Source of the DNA: Akkermansiaceae bacterium
GTDB lineage: Bacteria; Verrucomicrobiota; Verrucomicrobiia; Verrucomicrobiales; Akkermansiaceae
Assembly: GCA_019634595.1 (NCBI GenBank)
Contig: JAHCBC010000003.1
Span: forward strand, 558,001 to 622,000
Length of the DNA: 64,000 nt
Direction: 5' to 3'
The position numbers and the translations under genes were made by a program. The notes below the pieces were generated by a model. It was not told the origin of the DNA, searched no databases, and saw nothing but the letters and a program-made list of their open reading frames with translations. Each line of letters starts with the position of its first letter. Position 1 is the first letter of the stretch. Positions 48,405-56,176 of this stretch are shown here, piece after piece.

Positions 48405-49617
48405 GGCCGCCGAAACCACCCTCATCGTCCCCGGAGAAGCCGGTTGGGAAATCTGGACCGGCACCGCCGCCGGATTCACCCTCAAGGAAGCAACCGACAT
48501 CCAGTTCCCGGGAGACATCCCCGACCTGCCCGGCACGGATCTCATCCAGCTTTTCCCGGTCAAATCCGTGACCGCCATCCCCATGAAGGTCACCAGCGAC
48601 GATGAAGCGCTGTTTCCCGACCTGGCCCTGCTCCACGCGGAACGCCTGGGCATCCGCCCTGACCCCATGGCCGGGCAGCTCACCGACCTGTTCGTGATCG
48701 GGAGGGAGCCGGAAGGCACCGCACTGCTCTCCGTTTTCCTGCGCTCTCCCGGTGAAGGGGAAATCCCGGCTCGCACGCCGAAGGAGTTCGATCTTTCGGC
48801 TCGGGCGTTCCCACTTGCCGGAGACAGCCTGGCGGTGTGGAAGGAACTGGGACGATGGGTTTTCTCCCTCTCCTCCGGAGGGAACACCGCCTACTGCCAG
48901 GCCACCTCCATCTCCACCCACGCGCCGGACCAGGCACTGGCCCGCGAGATCCGCCTGGCCCTCATCCAGCTCTCCATCCAAGGCATCGACATCCGGCCGT
49001 CGAAGATCTTCGTCTGGACCTCCGACAGCGAAACCTCCGCCTCGGCGCTCATCGGGGAGTTCCGGGCGACGGCGGAGGTCGCGCCCCGCCCCGCGCCCGT
49101 GCTGCCCGCCATCCGCAGCAAGCTGCTGCCGGCGGACGTCCGCGCCGCGCGGAAGGCGGCGGAGAAAAAACGCAACATCACTCTGGCCGTGGCAGCGGTG
49201 GTGCTGGCCTACCTGGGCGTCATCGGCTGGTTCGGCTACGGAGTCTGGAAGGACGTCTCCCGCACGAAATCCCTCCGCGCACAGGCGGAGGAGGCCGCCC
49301 CGGATGCGGCGGCCTTCACCATCCACAGCCAGAAATGGGACGAACTGGCGCTGACCCGGGAAGAAAATTCCCCGGTGGAGCTTCTCCTCCACATCGCCAA
49401 CAGCATCCCGCCGAACACCGGCCTCCGGCTCCGCACCGCCGAGATTTCCGCCGCGGAGGTGAAGCTCATCGGGGAAGCCACCCAGCCCGGTCCCATCAAC
49501 CAGTTCAGCCTCAACCTGACGAAGAAAAACGAGCTGATCCGCTTCGACTGGCAGAGACCCTCCCCGCAGCAATCGACCCGCGGCTGGGAGTTCACCTACA
49601 ACGCAGTCCTCCGCTGA
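48397..49617 (+). CDS. gspL: Type II secretion GspL-like assembly protein
   Basis: 406 residues from a GTG. The N-terminal cytoplasmic part is an actin-like fold of the GspL/PilM type (TTLIVPGEAGWEIWTGT, DLALLHAERLG), and one membrane span lies at about 260-282 (ITLAVAAVVLAYLGVIGWF), followed by a periplasmic ferredoxin-like domain of about 120 residues. GspL normally docks the GspE ATPase, which is not encoded here. Overall similarity to classical GspL is low, so PilM/PilN-like architecture is an alternative description. Confidence 0.7.
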   Translation: MSKAAETTLIVPGEAGWEIWTGTAAGFTLKEATDIQFPGDIPDLPGTDLIQLFPVKSVTAIPMKVTSDDEALFPDLALLHAERLGIRPDPMAGQLTDLFVIGREPEGTALLSVFLRSPGEGEIPARTPKEFDLSARAFPLAGDSLAVWKELGRWVFSLSSGGNTAYCQATSISTHAPDQALAREIRLALIQLSIQGIDIRPSKIFVWTSDSETSASALIGEFRATAEVAPRPAPVLPAIRSKLLPADVRAARKAAEKKRNITLAVAAVVLAYLGVIGWFGYGVWKDVSRTKSLRAQAEEAAPDAAAFTIHSQKWDELALTREENSPVELLLHIANSIPPNTGLRLRTAEISAAEVKLIGEATQPGPINQFSLNLTKKNELIRFDWQRPSPQQSTRGWEFTYNAVLR

Positions 49618-49677
49618 ACCGACAAAAATTCCGCCGGGCGGTGTTTTTTCATGAAGAAACCGAAAGAGAATTTCAAA

Positions 49678-49745
49678 ACCACGGATTACACGGATGATTG
49701 GGAAAGTAGCATCAATGGATCCGTGAAATCCGTGTAATCCGTGGT
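49678..49745. repeat. Perfect 18-bp inverted repeat inside the gsp operon
   Basis: ACCACGGATTACACGGAT at 49678-49695 and its exact reverse complement at 49728-49745 with a 32-nt spacer. The right half also has three ATCCGTG units at 9-bp spacing. It lies in the 197-bp gap between gspL and gspM, the only sizeable gap in the operon. The same motif is frequent in environmental Verrucomicrobia genomes (general recollection). Confidence 0.92.
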
Positions 49746-49814
49746 CAACCAAGCCACTCCATCTCCAAGTCAGGTTTCCCCTTTCATTCCGCTCCCCGCC
49801 TCTCCGCCCACACA

Positions 49815-50354
49815 ATGTCACCTCGCGAAAAAAACCTGCTCCTGATCTTCGGCGCCGCAGTTTTCATCATCCTCAACGTCCTCGCCTTCAAACTCTTCAC
49901 CAAGAAAAGGAACGAAATCACCGCCAACCGGGCGATGGCGGAGCAGGCGCTCGAACAGGCCCACATCATCAGTGAACGGCGGGACGAGGTGCTGGATGAC
50001 GTGGAATGGCTGGGCAAGCATGAACCGGCGCCCGCCGCCTATCAGGACGTCCAGTCCAACCTCCAGCAGCTTGTCGAACGGGAAGCCCAGATCGCCGGGC
50101 TGACCATCAAGCCGAACTCGCAGAAACTCCTTCCCACCGACCAGACCGAAGGCAACCACTACCACCGGGCGAAAGTCCAGGTGACCGTCACCGGCACCGA
50201 GAAAGCCCTCTTCGAAGCCTGGCTGGGCCGGCTCAACAACCCGGAACAATTCCGCGCCGCCACGAACCTCCTCCTCAAGCCCGACAACACGGACGACACC
50301 AAGATCGACTGCACCGCCGTGATCGAGCAGTGGTTCGTCCCCGCCGTCGAATAA
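49815..50354 (+). CDS. gspM: Type II secretion GspM/PilO-like protein
   Basis: 179 residues: a short cytoplasmic N-terminus (MSPREKNLL), one membrane span (about 8-27), a coiled-coil segment (NRAMAEQALEQAHIISERRD) and a ferredoxin-like domain with VQVTVTGTEKALFEAWLGRL. This is the GspM/PilO layout that pairs with GspL/PilN in the inner membrane. Separated from gspL by the palindromic repeat, and followed 11 bp later by the GspC/PilP-like gene. Confidence 0.75.
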   Translation: MSPREKNLLLIFGAAVFIILNVLAFKLFTKKRNEITANRAMAEQALEQAHIISERRDEVLDDVEWLGKHEPAPAAYQDVQSNLQQLVEREAQIAGLTIKPNSQKLLPTDQTEGNHYHRAKVQVTVTGTEKALFEAWLGRLNNPEQFRAATNLLLKPDNTDDTKIDCTAVIEQWFVPAVE

Positions 50355-50365
50355 AACCCAAGGCC

Positions 50366-50977
50366 ATGAAAACAACCATCCTTCTCTTCATCGCCCTCGC
50401 CGCCACGGCCTTCGCCAAACCGCCGCGGGTGGTGCCCACGACGAAATACACCCGGCTGTGGACGGATTCCCCCTTCACCACGAAACCGCTGATAAAGCCT
50501 ACCGAGCCAGAAGCGAATCCCCTGGAAGACTACGCGCTTGGCGGCATCTCGCCCATTCCCGGTGGCTACCGCGTCACGCTCCTGAACCGCAAGAAGCCGG
50601 ACGAGCGCATCACCCTGCCGGACAATCCGGATTTCAAGATCCTCTCCGTGCAGCATGCTCCGGGAGAACCGCTGGGAACCACCGTGCGGATCTCCACTGG
50701 ATCGAAATCCGGCACGGTGGCATTCGACAAGACGCTGCTGACGCTCAAGGCCCCTCCCGCCCCCCAGCCACAGCAGGGCCAGACCGCCCCTCCCGGAGTT
50801 CCCGGCCAACCCCAACAACCAGCCGCTCCGGGCGCCGAACCCCCGCGTGCAGCGCGTCCACGGGTGGTCCCTCCGACAGGAGCCGCCAACCAGGGCGGAG
50901 GCACGCTTCCCCAGGGAGCTGTCCCGCAGACACAACAAGGCACATCCCAGCCGAACCCGCGCACCCAGCGCCGGTGA
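50366..50977 (+). CDS. Exported HR-domain-like protein (GspC/PilP analogue)
   Basis: 203 residues with a signal peptide (MKTTILLFIALAATAFA). Residues about 30-125 (YALGGISPIPGGYRVTLLN, ITLPDNPDFKILSV, GTTVRISTGSKSGTVAF) resemble the homology-region fold of GspC and PilP that contacts the secretin. The last 80 residues are Pro/Gln/Gly-rich and disordered. Its place between gspM and gspD agrees with this role, but there is no membrane anchor besides the signal peptide and identity is only inferred. Confidence 0.6.
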   Translation: MKTTILLFIALAATAFAKPPRVVPTTKYTRLWTDSPFTTKPLIKPTEPEANPLEDYALGGISPIPGGYRVTLLNRKKPDERITLPDNPDFKILSVQHAPGEPLGTTVRISTGSKSGTVAFDKTLLTLKAPPAPQPQQGQTAPPGVPGQPQQPAAPGAEPPRAARPRVVPPTGAANQGGGTLPQGAVPQTQQGTSQPNPRTQRR

Positions 50978-51029
50978 TCCTCCATTTCCCGCACTCCGTC
51001 CGCCTCATCCATTTTTCCTGACCTTTCCC

Positions 51030-53522
51030 ATGAGCATCCTCCGCCCCATCGCTGCCCTCGGCCTCGCCGGAATCACCACCGGGCTTGCACAGCCTCCGGA
51101 ACAACCGCTCGTCACGCCGCAGCCACCCGCCCAGCCAGCGGTACCGGCGGTGCCCGGCCAGCCGGCGCCACCCGCCGCTCCACCCGCCGCCGGGGAGATC
51201 CCGCTGGCGGAGCAGAAGATCGTCCAGGCGATCACCGAGCCCAAACTCACCGGCACCGCCCTCGCCGACCTCTACCGGAAATTCACCGGACGGCGGGTGA
51301 TCATCTCCGCCCAGGCCGCCACAGCGGAGTTCTCCTTCATCCAGGATGCCAGTCCGACGGATCCACTGACCTATGCCGAAGCGGCGGAACTGCTGAAGAA
51401 AGCCGCCACCATCGAGAACTTCGTATTCGTCCCGGACAGCACGGACCCGAATCTGGACATCCTCACCTTTTCCGCAGGCGGGATCAACCCGAAGAGCCGC
51501 GGCGTGCCGGTCTATACCGAAGGAGCCGCGCTGCCAGACGGGGATGCGGTCATCTCCTACGTGATGAACCTCCAGTATCTTAAGCCGGAAGCCGCCGTCA
51601 CCACCTTCAACCAGGTGGTCGGCGCCTTCGGCCAGTACGGGTCCATCGCGCCGGTGGCGAACGCCTCCGCCGTCATCATCACGGAAAACACTTCCCTGAT
51701 CCGGCGGCTCATCGAACTGAAAAAGGAGATCGACGTTCCCGGTGGCAAGGTGGCCACCCGCTTCATCAGGGTGGAGTACGCGGATGTGACCGAACTGGCC
51801 ACCACCCTGAATGAACTTTTCACCGCACAGCAACAGGCCCAGCGCACCGCAGGGGTGCAACGCACGGGCGGCCAACAGAATGCGGCCCCCGTTCCCGGAA
51901 TGCCCGTCGGGGATGTCGGTGGTGGTGGCGGTGGAGGAACGGGTGGTGAGGAGAATCCCCCGCAGATCGTCCCCGAGCCACGGACCAACCGCATCTTCGT
52001 CATGGGCCGGCCGAACGACCTGGTGTTCATCGAGAGCCTCGTCCGCGAATTCGACGTCCAGACGGACCAACGGAATTTCATGCGCAGGAAGCTGAGTTTC
52101 GTGAAAGTCTCCGACTTCCTGAACATCGCCGAAAACGCGCTGAACCGTGCCTACTCCGCGGGAACCGCAGGAGCGGCAGGCGGTGCTGCCGGCGGAGCCG
52201 CAGGCGGTCCCCAGGGCATGCAGGGAGCCGGTGGACAATCCCGGGGCAACACCGGCGCGGGTTCCCGCACGAACAGCAACAGCCGCACGGCCGCCTCTGG
52301 CGGTGGCGCCGGCGGCTCCTCCGGCTTCGGAGGAGGGGGCGGCGGCGGTGGCAGCGGCGGGTCCGTCGGCCTGGGAGAAGCGAATGCGGATACCGCTCCG
52401 GTCTCCCTCCTTGTCGGGCGGACGCTGCTCGTTGCGGACCAGATCACCAACTCCATCGTCGTCCAGGGACCGCCCGCAGGCGTGGAGATCATCGAAAACC
52501 TGCTCGACCAGATCGATGTGAAGGCCGACCAGGTGATGATTTCCACCGTGTTCGGCCAGCTCACGCTGACCAAGGAGTTCGACCTCGGTGTTGACTACCT
52601 GCGGACCTTGAACGGCGGAGTTGCCGGTCGGGCGGGAGGGGGGGATGCCACGTCGATCATCCCGCTCGGGCCGACGACGGTAGGAGGAGTCACTACGACC
52701 CCGATTTTCCAACCCGGCTCGCTTTCCGGGGGAGGCCTGAGCATCTATGGCAGGATCGGCAACAGCCTGAACATCTATCTCAACGCGCTGCAGGGCGATT
52801 CGAACTTCACCATCCTCTCAAGACCCAGCATCTTCACCTCGAACAACCAGAAGGGGATCATCTCCAGTGGTGAGCGGGTGGCCGTTCCAACGAACAGCAA
52901 TAGCTTTCAGTCGGGCGGACAGAGCACCAACATCGAATACCAGGACGTCGTACTGAAACTCGAAGTGATCCCGCTGGTGAACTCCCCCAACGAGATCACC
53001 CTCCAGATCGCCCTGCTCAACGACGAGTTGAATGGAAATCAAATCCTTGCGGGAGCGGGACCGAACGGAGCCGCACTTTCGGTCCCCCGGATCACCACCC
53101 GGGAAATCCTCACCCAAGTCACCGTTCCCAACAACGAGACCATCGTCTTGGGAGGCTTGATCATTGATCGGGATACAAAGTCCGTAAGCGGTGTCCCTGT
53201 CCTGAGCAGCATCCCTGGACTGGGCAGGTTGTTTTCCCGGACCGAAACGGAAAAGGCCCGCTCCGAACTGCTGATTTTCATCCAGCCGAGCATCGTCAGC
53301 GGCCAGAATTCATTGGACGCCGCGCAGGATGACATGAACGCCCGCTACAAGGTTTCCGGGGATGTACTCAAGATGGGCAACGGCCCCGGCGTGCTTCCTC
53401 CGCCGGATGTCATCCCTGTGTCTGACAAGGCGGGCAAGACGCCCCGGGCGGTGATCATCGGACCAAGCTCCAAGAAGAAGAACCCATTCCCGAACGGCCG
53501 CTACCGCGGTGCATCACACTGA
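51030..53522 (+). CDS. gspD: Type II secretion secretin GspD
   Basis: 830 residues from MSILRPIAALG, with a signal peptide (cut near GLAQ). N0-like domain at about 65-150 (LADLYRKFTGRRVIISAQ), N1-N3 KH-like repeats (YVMNLQYLKPEAAVTTFNQVV, TRFIRVEYADVTELATTLNELF), and the C-terminal secretin domain with VLSSIPGLGRLFSRTE. Unusual: a long Gly/Ala/Ser-rich linker at about 376-450 within the N3 region, and a Gly-rich segment near 295. Forms the outer-membrane channel. Last gene of the operon; an intrinsic terminator follows 180 bp later. Confidence 0.94.
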   Translation: MSILRPIAALGLAGITTGLAQPPEQPLVTPQPPAQPAVPAVPGQPAPPAAPPAAGEIPLAEQKIVQAITEPKLTGTALADLYRKFTGRRVIISAQAATAEFSFIQDASPTDPLTYAEAAELLKKAATIENFVFVPDSTDPNLDILTFSAGGINPKSRGVPVYTEGAALPDGDAVISYVMNLQYLKPEAAVTTFNQVVGAFGQYGSIAPVANASAVIITENTSLIRRLIELKKEIDVPGGKVATRFIRVEYADVTELATTLNELFTAQQQAQRTAGVQRTGGQQNAAPVPGMPVGDVGGGGGGGTGGEENPPQIVPEPRTNRIFVMGRPNDLVFIESLVREFDVQTDQRNFMRRKLSFVKVSDFLNIAENALNRAYSAGTAGAAGGAAGGAAGGPQGMQGAGGQSRGNTGAGSRTNSNSRTAASGGGAGGSSGFGGGGGGGGSGGSVGLGEANADTAPVSLLVGRTLLVADQITNSIVVQGPPAGVEIIENLLDQIDVKADQVMISTVFGQLTLTKEFDLGVDYLRTLNGGVAGRAGGGDATSIIPLGPTTVGGVTTTPIFQPGSLSGGGLSIYGRIGNSLNIYLNALQGDSNFTILSRPSIFTSNNQKGIISSGERVAVPTNSNSFQSGGQSTNIEYQDVVLKLEVIPLVNSPNEITLQIALLNDELNGNQILAGAGPNGAALSVPRITTREILTQVTVPNNETIVLGGLIIDRDTKSVSGVPVLSSIPGLGRLFSRTETEKARSELLIFIQPSIVSGQNSLDAAQDDMNARYKVSGDVLKMGNGPGVLPPPDVIPVSDKAGKTPRAVIIGPSSKKKNPFPNGRYRGASH

Positions 53523-53609
53523 TTTCCAGCAGATTTTGGAATGCATGGTTCCTCCCGGAAAAATTTCGGGAAATCTTTGAACGATCCGGCAACCTGCAAT
53601 GTCTGAACC

Positions 53610-53738
53610 CATGAAAACTGCAACTTAGTTTGTGTTTTCATGTAAGGGTGAACAGCAGTTGTTAGCCTCAATCGCTCCGGCGATCTGAAGTTTTCAACTT
53701 GGGCCGTCGGAGTGGGTGCTCCGGCGGCCCTCTTTTTT
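53610..53738 (+). ncRNA. Candidate structured RNA or 3' leader between gspD and its terminator
   Basis: Four successive hairpins occur after gspD: CATGAAAAC/GTTTTCATG (53610-53618 and 53634-53642), ATCGC-TCCG-GCGAT (53671-53684, a stable UNCG-type loop), AAGTT-TTC-AACTT (53688-53700) and the terminator. This could be a small RNA or a structured 3' UTR. No clear promoter was found, so a separate RNA gene is not proven. Confidence 0.4.
53701..53738 (+). terminator. Intrinsic terminator after gspD
   Basis: GGGCCGTCGGAG pairs with CTCCGGCGGCCC (one G-U wobble, 6-nt loop) and is followed by TCTTTTTT. A strong Rho-independent terminator for the T2SS operon or for the candidate RNA. Its T-tract overlaps the left arm of the next repeat. 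Confidence 0.9.
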
Positions 53739-53867
53739 AAGGAGGGAGGACACTCCTGTCCTCCGGCGGCATTGGCGGATCACGTGAGATTCACCGCCAA
53801 GACGCAAAGATCGCGGAGAAGCGCAGCGGACATAGCGGCTTTGCCGCTATGTCCTCCCTCCTTAAAA
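53735..53867. repeat. Composite palindromic element with 18-bp terminal inverted repeats
   Basis: TTTTAAGGAGGGAGGACA at 53735-53752 and its exact complement at 53850-53867. Inside lie a GGAGGACA-CTCC-TGTCCTCC hairpin (53745-53764), a stretch with CCGCCAAGACGCAAAGATCG (53794-53813, recalled as a repeat frequent in environmental genomes), and a perfect 12-bp stem GGACATAGCGGC-TTT-GCCGCTATGTCC (53828-53854). No coding capacity. The right arm contains the recR stop codon, and the left arm merges with the terminator. With 53523-53609 this accounts for the gene-free stretch. Confidence 0.9.
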
Positions 53868-54464
53868 GCTGCGGCGGCCCTGGAGGGCGCGCATCAACGT
53901 GAGTTCGTCGGCATGTTCCAGGCCACCGCCGGCCGGCAGGCCTTGGGCGATGCGGCTGATCCGGCAGCTCCGCCCCCGCAGGAGGTCCGCCAGGTAGTTG
54001 GCCGTGGCCTCACCCTCGACATCCGACCCGAGGGCCAGAATGACTTCGACCTCCCCTTCGCCGATGCGCTTGAGCAGGGATGGGATTTCCAGATCCTCCG
54101 GGGAAACCCGGTCCAGCGGGGAGAGTTTCCCGCCCAGACAGTGGTATCTGCCGTTGAATGCTCCGGAGCGTTCCAGGGGAAGAACATCGGTGGCTTGTTC
54201 CACCACACAGAGGAGATGGTCATCCCTCCGCGGGTCATCACAGATGCCACAACCGCCACGGGTGGCGAAGAATCCGCAGACCGGACAGGAAATGATCTCC
54301 TCCTCCGCCTTCACCAGGGCCGCGGCGAGCGAGGCGGGTTCCGCTTTCTTGTTCCTCAGCAACCAGACGGCCATCCGCTCCGCGCTGCGCGGTCCCACCC
54401 CGGGAAGCCGCTTCAGCTCCGCGACCAATGCTTTCACCGGCTCTGGAAAATCCGCTCTCGCCAT
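53862..54464 (-). CDS. recR: Recombination protein RecR
   Basis: 200 residues from MARADFPEPV. HhH motif LKRLPGVGPRSAERMAVWLL at the start, zinc finger CPVCGFFATRGGCGIC near residues 60-75, TOPRIM domain with LCVVEQATDVLPLE and ILALGSDVEGEAT, then the C-terminal HADELTLMRALQGRR. RecR acts with RecO/RecF in gap repair. The stop codon lies in the arm of the composite repeat. It forms a unit with the upstream membrane-protein gene (8-bp gap) and bcp. Confidence 0.96.
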   Translation of the reverse strand: MARADFPEPVKALVAELKRLPGVGPRSAERMAVWLLRNKKAEPASLAAALVKAEEEIISCPVCGFFATRGGCGICDDPRRDDHLLCVVEQATDVLPLERSGAFNGRYHCLGGKLSPLDRVSPEDLEIPSLLKRIGEGEVEVILALGSDVEGEATANYLADLLRGRSCRISRIAQGLPAGGGLEHADELTLMRALQGRRSF

Positions 54465-54472
54465 GACGTTGG

Positions 54473-54922
54473 TTATTTGTCCGCCGCCATGCGGTGCCGG
54501 GAGGCATAGACCAGGGAACAGAGACCGGCCCAGAAGGTGGCCAGCAACGGCACCGCGACGGCTGGAAACCGGCCCGCAAGAACGAGCACCGGCCCCCATC
54601 CGGCGACCAGCACCAGCGCGGAAATCCACAGGATCACACGCCTCCATGTGCCGGGCACGGAAAGGATGACGAAGGACAGGCTGAACGCACCCACCGCAGC
54701 GGCGGTCCAGACGGCCCAATCCGGCAGGGATTTCGCCACGCCGCCGCCCACATGGAGGACACTGGAGATGCCGTCGTTCGCCCGGTCCAGGATGCCAACG
54801 GAACCGAAGCCCGCCGCGAGGACCAGCGCGAGGCTGCCGATGGCCAGACCGGGCATCAGGACATGCCCCTCGCTCTCACGGTAGGAACTCATGAATGGTT
54901 TCAGATTAGCCGCCTCTTTCAT
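54473..54922 (-). CDS. Small membrane protein of unknown function
   Basis: 149 residues from MKEAANLKPF with three or four predicted membrane spans (about 22-42, 64-86, 92-110 and 115-140) and a short cytoplasmic N-terminus. No family recognised. It sits 4 bp behind bcp and 8 bp ahead of recR, so it is likely to be co-transcribed with both. No motif suggests a link with either. Confidence 0.65.
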   Translation of the reverse strand: MKEAANLKPFMSSYRESEGHVLMPGLAIGSLALVLAAGFGSVGILDRANDGISSVLHVGGGVAKSLPDWAVWTAAAVGAFSLSFVILSVPGTWRRVILWISALVLVAGWGPVLVLAGRFPAVAVPLLATFWAGLCSLVYASRHRMAADK

Positions 54923-54926
54923 GGGA

Positions 54927-55391
54927 TCAAGCAAGGGCTTCCTTCAGGAGAGCGAGGTGTTTGGGAGGTGAAACTTTCTCCAGAACGGCGGAGATCCGGC
55001 CATCCTCACCGATGACGAAGGTGGTGCGCTCGATGCCCATGAATTTCCTGCCCATGAAGGATTTCTCCACCCACACGCCATAGGCTCCGCAGATCCGGCG
55101 GTCCTCATCCGCGATGAGGGGGTAGGGCAGTTCCCGCTTGCGGATGAAATTGAGGTGGCTCCGCACGCCATCCGCGCTGACGCCGAAGATGGTGGCCTTC
55201 CCGCGGATCTCCTCCCAGCCATCCCTCAACGCACAGGCCTGGATGGTGCAGCCTGGAGTGCTGTCCTTCGGATAAAAGACAAGCACCACTTTCCCGCCGC
55301 GGAGGCCGGAGAGTTTCACGCGGCCTTCGCGGGTGCCATCCACCACGGTGGCTTCAAAGTCGGGGGCAGGGGTGCCCGGCGCAGGTTTCAT
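54927..55391 (-). CDS. bcp: Peroxiredoxin of the Bcp/PrxQ family
   Basis: 154 residues from MKPAPGTPAPDF; a GTG 24 bp upstream is an alternative start. Thioredoxin-fold thiol peroxidase reducing hydroperoxides. The peroxidatic Cys48 lies in YPKDSTPGCTIQAC and the resolving Cys53 in the same motif, the atypical 2-Cys Bcp arrangement. VEKSFMGRKFMGIERTTFVI is typical Bcp. First gene of the bcp-membrane protein-recR unit; divergent from pgsA. Confidence 0.94.
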   Translation of the reverse strand: MKPAPGTPAPDFEATVVDGTREGRVKLSGLRGGKVVLVFYPKDSTPGCTIQACALRDGWEEIRGKATIFGVSADGVRSHLNFIRKRELPYPLIADEDRRICGAYGVWVEKSFMGRKFMGIERTTFVIGEDGRISAVLEKVSPPKHLALLKEALA

Positions 55392-55453
55392 GGTCCGGAC
55401 TGTCGGTGTTTTCACCTTTCAAACCAATCACTTTCCGCCGATAATTCACCATC

Positions 55454-56044
55454 ATGACCCTGGCCAGCAAGATCACCCTCACCCGCCTGCTGCTGGTGCC
55501 GGTCTTTGCGGTTCTGGCCATCTGCTACGGGCGGAGCATCGCGGCGGGGGAACCGGTGGAGTGGCTGCGCATCGCGGCTCTGGCCACCTTCGTGACGGCG
55601 GCTGCGAGTGACGGGATCGACGGCTGGGTGGCCCGGCGGTTCAACCAGCGCTCGAAGTTCGGCGCGTTCATCGACCCGCTGGCGGACAAGACGCTGCTGC
55701 TGACAGGCATCACGGTGCTGGCTGCGGTGGACTGGGGTCCGGACGGCTGGAGGCTGCCGGCGTGGTTCTGCGCCTTGGTCGTCCTGCGGGACGTGATCAT
55801 CGTGGCCGGGCTGGCCTACCTGCATTTCTCACGCCACAGGAAGATCCATTTCAAACCACACTGGAGTGGCAAGGTCTGCACGGTGGCCCAGATGTTCGCG
55901 CTGGGATGGGTGATGCTGAGGATCTACTTTCTGCCGCCCATCTACCCCTGTCTCATCGCCGCGGTTTTCACGGTGTGGTCCACGGTCGCCTATGTCCGCC
56001 AGGGACTGGCCATCCTGAATGAAAGCGGCCACGCCCGCGGGTAA
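55454..56044 (+). CDS. pgsA: CDP-alcohol phosphatidyltransferase (PgsA-like)
   Basis: 196 residues with the CDP-alcohol phosphotransferase motif SDGIDGWVARRF, then GAFIDPLADK (DxxDGxxAR-x8-G-xxx-D-xxx-D, residues 53-77) and about five membrane spans. The N-terminus ASKITLTRLLLVPVF matches PgsA, which makes phosphatidylglycerol phosphate from CDP-diacylglycerol and glycerol-3-phosphate. Other members of the superfamily (for example cardiolipin synthases) cannot be excluded by sequence alone. Single gene between bcp (divergent) and the PEP-CTERM gene. Confidence 0.88.
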   Translation: MTLASKITLTRLLLVPVFAVLAICYGRSIAAGEPVEWLRIAALATFVTAAASDGIDGWVARRFNQRSKFGAFIDPLADKTLLLTGITVLAAVDWGPDGWRLPAWFCALVVLRDVIIVAGLAYLHFSRHRKIHFKPHWSGKVCTVAQMFALGWVMLRIYFLPPIYPCLIAAVFTVWSTVAYVRQGLAILNESGHARG

Positions 56045-56176
56045 GAGCGGCGGCTTTCACCGCGAGGTTGCCACGCCCTCCCCAATGGAGCTTGCAACGG
56101 CTTGGATTCCGGATATTTACATGATGGATTACTTCCTGTTTTCCGCATCTTGCATCCGTAACAGGCCCCCAAACCC

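Noticed and set aside
50745..52712. 655-codon minus-strand frame opposite gspD
   Set aside because: Low-complexity shadow of the Gly-rich secretin.
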